Position numbers and translations under genes: made by a program. The notes below the pieces were generated by a model, which was given only the letters and a program-made list of their open reading frames with translations, was not told where the DNA came from and searched no databases. Below are positions 20,878 through 31,200 of a stretch of DNA of 64,000 nucleotides, one piece after another. Positions within the stretch are counted from its first letter, which is position 1. Each line of letters begins with the position of its first letter. The DNA is from Epithemia pelagica (lineage: Eukaryota; Bacillariophyta; Bacillariophyceae; Surirellales; Surirellaceae). Where the stretch lies: the NCBI GenBank assembly GCA_946965045.2, contig OX337231.1:1984001-2048000 (forward strand). Direction: 5' to 3'.

Positions 20878-22390
20878 ATGCCGAGGGGTGGTACAATGGG
20901 AGATGTTCGGGAGACAGAAGGCTTGATCAGTCGATCCAAGCCGGCGATGGGACGAAGAATCAAAGGAAAACCTCGAAGTCGGACGTTTGCGATCGGGAAC
21001 TGGACGTTCCGTTGTTTACACACTCGTGTTTGGGATGTTGTTTTGGATGGAGTCCAGTCATTTTTTGAGGGAGTTGTTCTCCTGTTGGGGCCTGTTTTGA
21101 TCATGCTTGCTCTGGGTATCACAACGATGCTCTCCTACACTTTCTTTGACATTTTGGTTCCAATGATGCTTGAGAAACATCAAGATTGGAACTTTAAATG
21201 GAGTTGGATTGGAGTTCATGGCACTTGGGTTGTCTTTTTGCTCATCAATATTCTATTCAACTATTTCATGTGCGTTGTCACGCGGAACTCGGGTCCCAAA
21301 TACGATCGTGTGGTCCGAGAAATGGCTGCCGTGACGGGCTTTCGGTTTCCCGAGACACAAGCAGAGGTCGATGAATATCGGCTGGAGTATGAGGATCGAA
21401 TGTCATTGCGGGTACGCCGTCGAAGGGAACGAGAAATAGAAAGACGGGAGGGACAGCATGCGTCTTCAAACAACGGCCTTGTGCCATCTACTGTTTCCGA
21501 CGAGGACAGCAAGGATGTGTCGCTGAATGCGTCGACGACAGACTCAGGATCCTCAGTGACTCATCGGAAGCAATCTCAACCTAGTCAAAACCCGGGGGAA
21601 GCTCAGAAAGCAGCACCAACGCCGTCAACAACCGTTCGTCGATGGATGTTGATGGGACCATTCGAATGGGGGTTTTGCCACAACTCAAAGCAACCCAAAC
21701 CACCACGGTCACACTACGACCATGTGACCAAACGATTGGTTCTAAATCTGGACCACTAGTAAGTACAACTTGTGATGAAAGAGCATCATGTATTGCATTT
21801 CCTCTCATCTTGTTCTGAAAAGCTGTCCATGGATGTTTAACTCGATTGGATATTTCAACTACAGATATTTTGTCAATTTTTTAATGTATGTGTTCCTGGC
21901 CATGTTTTATGGTGCCATATTGACGCTCGAACCCTTTCTGCTGTTGCAGTCAGGTGAGTTTTCGAGCTTCAGCAGAGAGGAACGGGTAGCGAGACATCAC
22001 CTGCCAAGACCAGGTCCCATGTTCCCTCATAGAAATGAGAAAATGCTAATTTCATTGGCGTTTATGATATGTGCTGCAATTGGCTTTGCCATCCTCATAC
22101 TGGGTGGCTTCCATATTTTCCTTGTGTTGACGGCGCAAACAACAATCGAGTTCCACGGCAATTGGAGTAAGTGGCGCAGACTTGGGAACAAGTATCGAAA
22201 TCCCTACAGTGAAGGTTACCGGAAGAACTGGCGGAGAGTGTACGGCGATCTACCGTGGTTCTTGTCTATTCTACCAAGTGCACGGGAGCCACAATATCTG
22301 CCGTTTCCATATCCAGGCCATGATACTCGCAGGTCGGCTTCTGGGCTAAAGAAAGAAAGCTCGGAAGTCGTTCCTGGGGATAATGTGTAA
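20878..22390 (+). CDS. DHYC-type protein S-acyltransferase with degenerate zinc-binding region (two exons)
   Basis: Exon 1 is 20878-21758, exon 2 21823-22390; the 64-bp intron (GTAAGT...TGAAAAG, phase 2) splits the catalytic motif and its removal gives DHYCPW (292-297) in a 482-residue protein. Four hydrophobic segments flank it (about 62-90, 112-135, 307-330, 370-398), the standard DHHC-enzyme topology. Most zinc-coordinating Cys of the cysteine-rich domain are missing: the region reads CHNSKQPKPPRSHYDHVTKR, and the later NCVG element is NSIG. The catalytic Cys is kept. DHYC variants and Cys-poor members exist among active fungal enzymes, so activity is possible. It would palmitoylate membrane proteins in the Golgi, ER or plasma membrane. 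Confidence 0.85.
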
Positions 22391-22430
22391 AGGCATAGTT
22401 CATTCTTATACTCTATGAAGGTTCGTGATT

Positions 22431-23195
22431 CTAAATGGATTCGCAGACACGCATGGCAGCTCCTTGACGACAAAGTTCGAGGGTGTATTCCGTAATAAGG
22501 TCCTGGATACGTGCATGGAGTCCATGTCGCAACCCTGCAAACCAAATGCCCTCATAGAAAGCAAACAATGGAGCTGCAATCAATGCTCCTCCAAGATTTG
22601 CCATTACAGCTGGGCTAGCGCCTTCAATTATTTTGTGTCCTGGATGGATTTGCACGTACCATGATAGAACATGTAGCATGCATGACCAGCCCAAAAGCTT
22701 ACCAGTGCCCATCCAGGAGGGCATCTTTTCCTTACTTTCCATCATAAAAGCTTCTTGGTCCTTCGCAGTCCATCTTACAGCCGTAGCATAGTATGTGTAT
22801 AGTAGGGGTGCATGGAGCATGGCACCAACGCCGTCAATGTAGGGATAGAAAACAGCATACATGAGCATCCAGCACGTCCCCATACTTAGATAGTGAGGAG
22901 GAATACCGGGTAACTTCAAGATTACTGACCCAGGCAGAACAATGTGTGAATTAACAATAATCAAGGTCCATAAAATGATTGGGACACCCACAAAATGAAT
23001 CATTTGATTGAGAGGCTCTCGATGAAAAGTGCCATAAAACGCAAGAGCAGTTTCTACATTGCCGAAATCTACAAAACATGTCTTCAAACAAGTCGCCAGC
23101 AACCCAACAGACACAAGATTGGCTAGCACAAACCCCACTGTGACCTTCTGAGGGAAAACGGGGAGGATAGCGTTGTCCGAGGTTTTGCTCGTCAT
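22431..23195 (-). CDS. Mpo1/DUF962 family membrane protein (2-hydroxy fatty acid dioxygenase-like)
   Basis: 254 residues from the ATG at 23195; the frame is open further upstream without an ATG. DUF962 signatures: FYGTFHREPLNQMIHFVGVP with its two conserved His, and HVLSWYVQIHPGHKIIEG with two more, which in yeast Mpo1 bind the iron used to oxidise 2-hydroxy fatty acids during phytosphingosine breakdown. Five to six hydrophobic helices suggest the ER membrane. The reaction is inferred from the family. The gene is convergent with the acyltransferase gene, 40 bp apart. Confidence 0.88.
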   Translation of the reverse strand: MTSKTSDNAILPVFPQKVTVGFVLANLVSVGLLATCLKTCFVDFGNVETALAFYGTFHREPLNQMIHFVGVPIILWTLIIVNSHIVLPGSVILKLPGIPPHYLSMGTCWMLMYAVFYPYIDGVGAMLHAPLLYTYYATAVRWTAKDQEAFMMESKEKMPSWMGTGKLLGWSCMLHVLSWYVQIHPGHKIIEGASPAVMANLGGALIAAPLFAFYEGIWFAGLRHGLHARIQDLITEYTLELCRQGAAMRVCESI

Positions 23196-23396
23196 GGTGA
23201 TATCAAAGGCTGTAGAAGTAGAAAGACGACTCTTCTCCGCTTGATGTGTCAACGTCAATTGAAATGCACAGAAGATTTCGCAGGGTCCACTTTTGAAGTG
23301 AGGATGTCTGACTGATGTCTGAGTCGGGTAGCTCTCTATCTACTACTCTAGAGAGGAAGGTACCTCTAGAGTTAGCTCCTAGGAGTACTTTCTGCG

Positions 23397-23601
23397 TGCG
23401 GTACCCCTATATGGATCCCGCCATACGTGTCGCCACGTTCCATTCCCGGTTCGCGTTCTTGACACTGCGACATGAATCTTCCGCCATCTGGCTGTTCCTC
23501 CTCCAGTCATTTCTCGTCGCACGTGGCACTGTGGATTCCTCATTCCCCCTAATTCCTCGTAATTCCTAAAGATCACAATTTTTATACCGTGCTATTTTAC
23601 A
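23397..23601 (+). repeat. Gypsy 5' LTR (3' limit approximate)
   Basis: Homology to the 3' copy runs 23397-23567, including a 10-bp insertion near 23490 absent from the 3' copy. The LTR probably extends to the TTTTACA ending at 23601, followed by TGGGTATGGCACTCTG, a plausible tRNA primer site because it starts with TGG. The end cannot be verified because the 3' copy is truncated. Confidence 0.65.
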
Positions 23602-23740
23602 TGGGTATGGCACTCTGATCAGAAGCTCGAAAACTTCCCCCAACACTCTTTCACCATAACCACCTGCCGTTCTTTGGCCGATCCTCGTTGATCTCATCAT
23701 CCTTTGATTCCTTTCCTTTCCTTTCTTTTTCAGTCTCATC

Positions 23741-26326
23741 ATGAGCACAGGATCTTCCCTCGTCTCCCTTGCGGATGTTCAACGCTTCCAAAAGCGCTTT
23801 GATCAAGCCTCATCTTCAGATTCTTCCTCTGCTCTTTCCACCCTCAAGATGAAAGACGACGACAATGACAAGTACTACGTCTGTCTCTTGCCATTCCGCG
23901 ATGGCGTGGACAAAAAGCCCTCGAATCTCTTCCTGTGGGTCCTCCATTTTGTTGACAAGGTCAAGATCTCCGGTCATCCAGAGCCCTTTGCTGCCTGTTG
24001 CACCTACTTTCCCCGTGTTACCACAAGTCTCGTAGCGGACAAGTTTCATGATGCATTCCAGGCCTTGCCTGATGGCGCCGACCTCGATGAGGCGTGTTTC
24101 AAACGGTTGATTGCTACGATCTTCGAACCCAAGTTGACTGTTTCCGAAGTCAATGCCTTTCGGGCACACCTTCTTAGCCGTCCTCGCAAGCCACCTGATA
24201 TGACCGTGGATATCCATTATCACACCCTCCAGAAGATTTCTAACGGTCTCTGTTACTTGTCTAACGACAACGCTGTCCAAGCCCTCACTGACAATGAGTT
24301 GAAGCAAGCCTTCTATCTCGGCTCCCCTGTTGCTTGGCGCAACGAGTTCAAGACGGCCAATCCCTTGGTTGCAGATTTGGTGAACCATTTCAACGTCACC
24401 GACCTCCTTCATGCGATGCGTGGCTATCAACGGGCCTCCCAAGAGAAGATGGCTGCCAATGCACAGTCCCAGGCCAAGTCCCGCAATCCTCGCGATGACT
24501 CCACTTCTCGTGGTTCTACTAAGCGTTTTCGCTCCTCTAATGGTGGCCGTGGCGGTCTCCGCGGCGGCAATCGCCAGTCCAATGGTGGACGTCAAGCGTC
24601 CGGTGATCGTCCCGTCAATGACGGCGATGCCTGTCCGTACAAGGACGCAATTCCTTCGCACGCCAATCATACTTGGGCCAACTGCATCTACAACCCGCAG
24701 TCCTCCAATTTTAACCAAGAGCGTTTCAACGCCTTTCTTGCCCGTACCGGGTCTGGTCTTCGTACCCCTACTGGGTCTCACCCCAACAATGGTTCTCAGA
24801 ACCAAGGCCGTAACGGCCAAGGCTCTCGTAGCCAGGGAACTCCCTCATCTGGAGGATCTCGCCCTACTGGTTCCAGTTGGGGCGCTGTTCCCCGTCGTTC
24901 TGGATCTGGCTCAGACCAGCATGCCTCTGAAGGCACCAACACAGGTGACAATCCACCGGTTGATCCGTCGTTGGCCGAGCCGTTGCCTTCTGTGCAAGAC
25001 GCGGCTTATCGTGCTCGTCAACGTCCTCTCGATGATACTCGTGATTGGTCGAGTCTCCGCAATGCCGATCGAACGGTCCCCGGGATGTGCTCTTCTTCCT
25101 TTTTTACCTCATCCTCTCCGGATATTTCTCATCATCTTGATGTTCTTTTTGCTCAGCAATGTCACATCCAGACTGGCCCTCCACAGGCTATGCCGGCCGA
25201 GAATGCCATCCTCAGGCCCCAATTCTCGAGGTCCGACGCGAACAATTGTTCAAGATCTACGGGCGTAACATGGATATCGCCCACATCTACGACTTGTCCT
25301 CCCCTGGAGGCAACGACGAATACCGTCGCTTCCCCTTGTCTTAAAAACTGTCCCAATCCTACGGATGCTGTCATCGCTGACATCATTGATCCCAATAATG
25401 GTTTTTTATCTAACCTAGATCACTATGAAGATGTCTACTCATCTAGTTCTGTCTCTGACGCTCCTATTTTATCTAGTCCCCTTTCGATCGCTCCCTCTGA
25501 GCCTCCGTCTGTTCCCCTTACCATTTTGATGGCTCGGTCCATTGGTGGAGTCGAGAACACCGTCCCGTTGCGTGCCCTGCTCGATTCAGGCGCTGACAAG
25601 ACGATCCTGCACGCACGCTGTCTTCAGCCCGGCATGCATCCACGTGTAACCAATCGGTCTGTCAATACCACTATGGGTACGCGCGACCACGTCTCCGAAA
25701 TTCTTCTCGAAGATTTGGTTCTCCCCGAGTTTTCTCGGACCAAACACATTTCATACCCCCTTTGGGCCGACATCTTTGATGCCCCCAATTGTCGTTATGA
25801 CATCATTATTGGCCGCGATCTCTTGCGTCGCTTGGGCATTGTGCTCAATTTCAACACGGGTCTCACAACTTGGGACTCAGTTGATGTCGCTATGCGCCAC
25901 CGCGATTCATTCGCCACAGACCAGACATTCATGTCTCATTTCATCGACATCTTTGCCGACGATCCCATTATTGGTGACCAATTCCTCTTGGATTCGAACT
26001 ACGTTCCTACGGATCTACAAGAGCTGATTGTCAAACAGAATCATCTTACCGATGCCCAAAAGCAAGATCTTCTTGCTATTTGGCAAGACCGTGGCAAAAT
26101 CTTTGATGGCGAGCTCCGTGAATATCCGGACCGAACGCTCCATCTCCATCTCAAGCCTGATGCCCAGCCTGTCCATCATCGCCACTTTTCAGTGCCCCGC
26201 AATATACATGATACCTTCACGAAGGAGCTGTGGCGCTTCGTCGACATCGGTATCCTTGAGCGCGTCGGTTCCACCGAATGGGCTGCTCCTCACTTCGCCA
26301 TTCCCAAAAAGGATGGTCGAATCTGA
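23741..26326 (+). CDS. Gypsy gag-protease-RT (5' part of broken polyprotein)
   Basis: 861 residues from ATG 23741. Gag occupies roughly 1-340, with a Gly/Arg/Asn-rich stretch (about 260-295) and a zinc-knuckle-like CPYKDAIPSHANHTWANC. The protease active site is LLDSGADKT near residue 612-620, with the matching IIGRDLLRRLG near 688. The reverse transcriptase begins near 785 and the fragment ends in APHFAIPKKDGRI followed by TGA at 26324-26326. The codon expected there is Arg or similar (CGA to TGA is the simplest change), and coding sequence continues in frame after it to 26384, where the copia LTR begins. It cannot make the whole polyprotein as it stands. Confidence 0.9.
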   Translation: MSTGSSLVSLADVQRFQKRFDQASSSDSSSALSTLKMKDDDNDKYYVCLLPFRDGVDKKPSNLFLWVLHFVDKVKISGHPEPFAACCTYFPRVTTSLVADKFHDAFQALPDGADLDEACFKRLIATIFEPKLTVSEVNAFRAHLLSRPRKPPDMTVDIHYHTLQKISNGLCYLSNDNAVQALTDNELKQAFYLGSPVAWRNEFKTANPLVADLVNHFNVTDLLHAMRGYQRASQEKMAANAQSQAKSRNPRDDSTSRGSTKRFRSSNGGRGGLRGGNRQSNGGRQASGDRPVNDGDACPYKDAIPSHANHTWANCIYNPQSSNFNQERFNAFLARTGSGLRTPTGSHPNNGSQNQGRNGQGSRSQGTPSSGGSRPTGSSWGAVPRRSGSGSDQHASEGTNTGDNPPVDPSLAEPLPSVQDAAYRARQRPLDDTRDWSSLRNADRTVPGMCSSSFFTSSSPDISHHLDVLFAQQCHIQTGPPQAMPAENAILRPQFSRSDANNCSRSTGVTWISPTSTTCPPLEATTNTVASPCLKNCPNPTDAVIADIIDPNNGFLSNLDHYEDVYSSSSVSDAPILSSPLSIAPSEPPSVPLTILMARSIGGVENTVPLRALLDSGADKTILHARCLQPGMHPRVTNRSVNTTMGTRDHVSEILLEDLVLPEFSRTKHISYPLWADIFDAPNCRYDIIIGRDLLRRLGIVLNFNTGLTTWDSVDVAMRHRDSFATDQTFMSHFIDIFADDPIIGDQFLLDSNYVPTDLQELIVKQNHLTDAQKQDLLAIWQDRGKIFDGELREYPDRTLHLHLKPDAQPVHHRHFSVPRNIHDTFTKELWRFVDIGILERVGSTEWAAPHFAIPKKDGRI

Positions 26327-26384
26327 ATGATTTCGGACTTTCGTTCTCTGAACGCCCAACTTTATCGTCGGGTCTATCCGTTCC

Positions 26385-27167
26385 TGTTAGAATTCTCACC
26401 GTCTATGGTGGTTAGATTCTACATCTCATCGATTCCCCATGTCACATAGCCTCGTGCTATCGCATCATGCCATCTAGCTTCGAGCTATGTTCCCTAGCTT
26501 CGCGCTATATCGACCTATATTTCTTCGCAAATCATGAAAAGTGAGAATAGATTGACAAACTCACTCTCAAGACTAAACTGGGTCGTGCGGTATTACAACA
26601 GACGTAAATTTGGCCGTTGCTCGGACATTATACTAACGCCCTAAGCGTACGCGCCCGAAATCATCGAGCGCGCCCAAGCGACATCCGAGCGCTGTCGGCA
26701 TCTATCCGACCCAACGGTCTAAGTATCCCAGGCACGACACACGATCACGCGAGACCATATTTCCATTCCCACAATCTCCAAATTGTCAACAAGCTGCGCG
26801 CCATGAAAACAACTATGCCAACCCAAAGCAAGAGCTGTTGACCCTGTATATGTTATCCGTCCACATATACATGTCATATACATCACATGAATCGACTCCA
26901 ACTATTCCAAACCTGTTGCCGCCAAGAACCTATGACACATGACCCTTGGCAGGACCGAACATTTCACGTAGACCTATTGTAGTAATCAACACACAATCTA
27001 ACAATATCACCATTTATCATATCTTCTTTTGTGTCCGGACTATCCTTCTGATAGACTTCGACTTGCTTGCTTCTCTGACCCTGAGAAGCTTGTATCGGTT
27101 GGTGACCTACCTGATTGTCTGCTCTACCGAGCATCAATGCCTCTGCAATTCCAAGAGAATTGTAACA
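26385..27167 (+). repeat. Copia 5' LTR
   Basis: 783 bp, TGTTAGAATTC...AATTGTAACA. It contains three near-palindromic 13-mers TAGCYTCGNGCTA at 26447, 26475 and 26495. Confidence 0.95.
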
Positions 27168-27203
27168 GATTAACAGTCTCAAAGCTTATTTCCTTGTGGT
27201 TTC

Positions 27204-27983
27204 ATGGATACTAACAAGCTTATCACTCCTGTACGACAGATCTATCGAGCCAACCTGCATCCCGGGCAGCCCAATACCCTGGTGCAGCAGGAACTGGTGC
27301 CGACGCCGAAGGCAGCCAACACATCGGTCAACATCTCCGTCGACAGTTCCAACAGCAACCCATTCGAGACTCCAACCCAGCCTCACGCTCCGATCCCTGC
27401 GCCCTTGCTTCGGCCCCCGAGTCCGCCTCGTCGGCTCGTCCCTTCTCGATCCCGTCGTACCACCCGGTTGATTGCTGATCATATCAAGTACTTCCGTCAA
27501 CCAACTTGTTCGACCTTCGATCCCGAGATCATCCGTGGGGAGACCCAGATCGAACGCCAGTTCCAATCGGTGACCCACGTCGTCGACCAAGAAGACATTG
27601 ACCGTCTGAACGACCAACTTCATCGTTCTCCGAGGCGTCGCCTCATCTTGGCCGCCCTCTCGGGCAACCCCATCCGTACTGTCCACCTCCGCTTCCTAAC
27701 CTTCGAGCGCCCAACTGGATACTACAATACCATCTACGTCGTGAACGCGACGACTTGCCCTCTGCCTCCTAACGTTGTACGCCTAGATAACTACGTTGCC
27801 TACATCCACGAGGTCCATACCATCGAGGACCATCGTGCAACTATCTTCCCTTTGCGTACCGAGGTCGAGAACCACTTGGCTGAAGGTGATACCCCTTCTT
27901 CTGTTGCTTGTGCTGCCCCATCTGAGCCTGGAAACGACTCTGATTATTCGGAAGAGAGTGGAGATTCGGAGACCGAAGCTTAA
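27204..27983 (+). CDS. Extra leader ORF of the copia element, unknown function
   Basis: 259 residues, starting at an ATG 37 bp after the 5' LTR and ending 233 bp before the gag-pol ATG. The N-terminal third is Pro/Asn/Arg-rich. The middle (about 85-215) looks globular and mixed alpha/beta (IADHIKYFRQPTCSTFDPEI; RFLTFERPTGYYNTIYVVN), and the C-terminus is acidic (EESGDSETEA). I recognise no domain. Most copia elements have no separate upstream gene, so this is either an element-specific accessory protein or captured sequence. Its long, unbroken frame and lack of overlap with gag-pol argue that it is real. Confidence 0.65.
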   Translation: MDTNKLITPVRQIYRANLHPGQPNTLVQQELVPTPKAANTSVNISVDSSNSNPFETPTQPHAPIPAPLLRPPSPPRRLVPSRSRRTTRLIADHIKYFRQPTCSTFDPEIIRGETQIERQFQSVTHVVDQEDIDRLNDQLHRSPRRRLILAALSGNPIRTVHLRFLTFERPTGYYNTIYVVNATTCPLPPNVVRLDNYVAYIHEVHTIEDHRATIFPLRTEVENHLAEGDTPSSVACAAPSEPGNDSDYSEESGDSETEA

Positions 27984-28083
27984 TTACTCATAGTTAACTC
28001 CCGTCCTCTCAAAACCTTTCCAAGACTTAAACTCAACGCACATCCGGGTACCCTTGGTCGCACAACACGCCACACATTCCCGT

Positions 28084-28194
28084 CAAATCGCGAAAATATC
28101 ACATACGTGGTACATACGTGGCACACGTGGTACATCCGGGTTCACATCACATCACACATTAAATAAACCACATCACACCGCACATTAAATAAAC
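28084..28194 (+). repeat. Short direct repeats in copia leader
   Basis: Two exact copies of CACATTAAATAAAC (28155-28168 and 28181-28194) lie just before the gag-pol ATG, after repeated ACATACGTGG/CACACGTGG-type units near 28101-28135. Confidence 0.7.
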
Positions 28195-28216
28195 ATCGAA
28201 CCAACCAAATAACACC

Positions 28217-31200
28217 ATGGATCCTCAATCACCCAAGACACCTACGACTCCTAAGGGAGAAGATAACCAAGACAATGTCTCGAACACAGACCTATTCGAC
28301 CACATCATATTTACTGTCTGCCAATTCTTTACCAAAGAAAGGGCCGACTACTTAACGAAGTGGATGAAATACCATGGTTTTGAGAACATTACCCATGTTA
28401 TCTCGTATATGCAAACTAATACCGAGGAATCCATGAACGAACTGACACAATACAAGGTCAACAAACAGACACATGATCTACAAGGCCCCACAAGACAGCA
28501 GATCAAGCTCTTGGCTTATTGGGCCATATACAAGACCAGTGAAATTCAAGACGAGCTATCCAATAGCGACTGGATGAACCTAACGAGGAAAGAGTTCAAC
28601 ACTTGGAGGATCAACACAGATTTCTCTAAGGGACCACCTAGCCAAGTTCCAGTCTCGCCAATGAAGTCACCGTCATCTGTGAAATCTGTCAGCACAGTTA
28701 CTGCCGCATCCCAATCTCAACAAGACCTTACAGCATTCAGAAAGGGAACTAAGCGCGACGCAACTGCATATGAGGTATTCAAGGATGAACGATACTACGA
28801 TTCATTCTGGCGTGTATTCAAGACTACAGCTAAGGCTCAAGGCCTATCCAACGTTCTGAATTTCAAATACACACCACCCCATGATGATGAGTATGCCGAA
28901 GAACTTTTTCAAGAGCAACAAGTATTTCTTTACTCCGTTCTTGTCCGTATCATTCAGACTGACCAAGGTCGAGCCTATGTACGTGAACATGAACATGATG
29001 AAGATGCGCGTGCTGTATTGCAGAAGTTACACTCTTTGCATAGCGAATCCGACCTAGCAAAACGAGAAGTCCTCCGTTTAACCAACTACATTTCCAATCT
29101 ACGTCTTGACGACACATGGCGCGGAACAACACGTCAATTTCTTCTACACTTTCAAGAGCAGCTACGTTTGCTAGACAATCTAGTGACATTGTCTGATCGC
29201 ATCCCTGATCATACCAGGATGACCTTCCTCATGCAAGCTGTAGAAAAGGTACCTGATCTCCGCCGAGTCAAGATCTTGGATAATGTGGTGAACACAAAAT
29301 CCGGTGCAAAATCCCTTTGCTATCAATCATACTTCCGTCTCCTTCTAGACGCAGCTTATGACCATGATCAAGCAACCCAGTCATCTGTTCATAGTCGTCG
29401 TCGACATGTCAAACAACATGAATCACTATATGGCCAAGATACAGATGCTGACATAACCTCACAAGATGATATGGAGTATCATGTCCACAACACCAAAGCG
29501 ACATCTGAATCTCCATCCTCTTCGTCCAAGGTTAGTCTACCGCGTGACCTATGGTTCAAACTTTCTGAAGAAGATTGCAAGTTGATCATTGAGTATAACA
29601 AGATGATTCAAGCACCTTCATCAACAACACCGAGGAAAGTGCAAACACATGCCCTCGACATTGATCCGGAACCTGATCCTGACCCCAACCAAGTTGCATC
29701 TGATGACGACTCACCTGGCGTAGTCCCTGAGCATCCAGATGATTCAGATCCGGTTACACAATTTATCAACCAAGCCATGACGACTGATATCAATCACCCG
29801 GCAACTGACCTGACTAGTGTTCTTTCTAACGCCAAGTCCAAGACGAGCAAGAAGGTTACTTTCAAAGCCAACATGCATAAACAAGCAGGACATGTTCCAC
29901 GCTATTTGTTTTCCAGGAAATCTACTTTACCAGGAAATCAATTGATTGACCGTGGTGCTAATGGAGGACTTGCTGGTTCTGACATGCGCATCCTTTCTAA
30001 GACTGGCCGCCATATCACTATTGTGGGTATTGATAACCATGAACTTACTGGACTTCCTGTCGTCACATGTGCTGCAAAGTTTGAGACCAATGATGGACCT
30101 ATTGTCGGCATCTTCAATGAATATGCTTATTATGGAAAGGGCTTATCTATCCATGCTCCTGGTCAATTCGAGCATTTTGGACTTGCTGTTGATGAACGAT
30201 CTGTTAAAGTTGATGGTAAACAACGCATCACTACACTTGATGGTCGTGCTATACCCCTTCACATCAAGGATGGGTTAGCCTACATCCACTCCTTGGGTAT
30301 CCCCAGCGACGATGACATGAATACCTTACCTCAGATCATCTTCACGTCACCCGACACGTGGGATCCTGGTGTTCTGGACCATTCGTATTCTCTCACATCC
30401 TCTGACAATGATCCTGATTGGAAACACGTCAAGACTGATGGTAGTATGTCGAACCATCCATATGACAACTATGGGGAGTACACTGATCGTGTTGTTTGTA
30501 ACCTCAATCTCCTTTTGGATCTCCCATACGATCATGGACCTGACGACGCACCCTTCTTTTCTATCTATGCTGACGCAGAAGGTAATGATCCTACACTTCA
30601 TGCCTCTGTCCACCGTCGTTACCAGGAAGCGCATGACTGGAAGAAGTTCCGTCCATTCTTTGGTTGGCAATCTGAAGATGTTATTGCCGATACGTTCAAG
30701 CACACTACACGTAATGGTAGCATTACTTTTGACCACGACACCCTCAAGAAACATTTCAAGGCTCGCAATCCGGTCCTTAATATACCTCAACGTCATGAAC
30801 CCGTTGCTACTGACTCGGTTTTCTCCGACACCCCTGCTGTTGACCATGGCGGTAAAGTCGCACAAATCTTTGTTGGTCGAGATACTCTGGTTACTGATAT
30901 CTATGGGATCAAGTCAACCAAACAGTTTGTCAATACTCTTCAGGACAACATCCGGTTTCGTGGTGCCATGGAGACTCTTATCAGTGATGGTGGTTCATCT
31001 CTCATCTCTCAAAAGGTCAAAGACATTCTTCGCACTTTGCTTATTGGGGAGTATCGATCCGAACCTTATCATCAACACCAGAATAAGGCTGAAAACCGTT
31101 ACCAGACCGTCAAACGTATGACCAACGCTCTCATGAATGCCACTGGTTGCCCTGCCAACACCTGGCTTCTTTGCCTTGAGTATGTCTGTGACTTATTGAA

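Noticed and set aside
26617-26841. 74-codon ORF, repeated at 34131-34355
   Set aside because: Lies inside both copia LTRs and is there because the LTRs are identical; no sign that it is coding.
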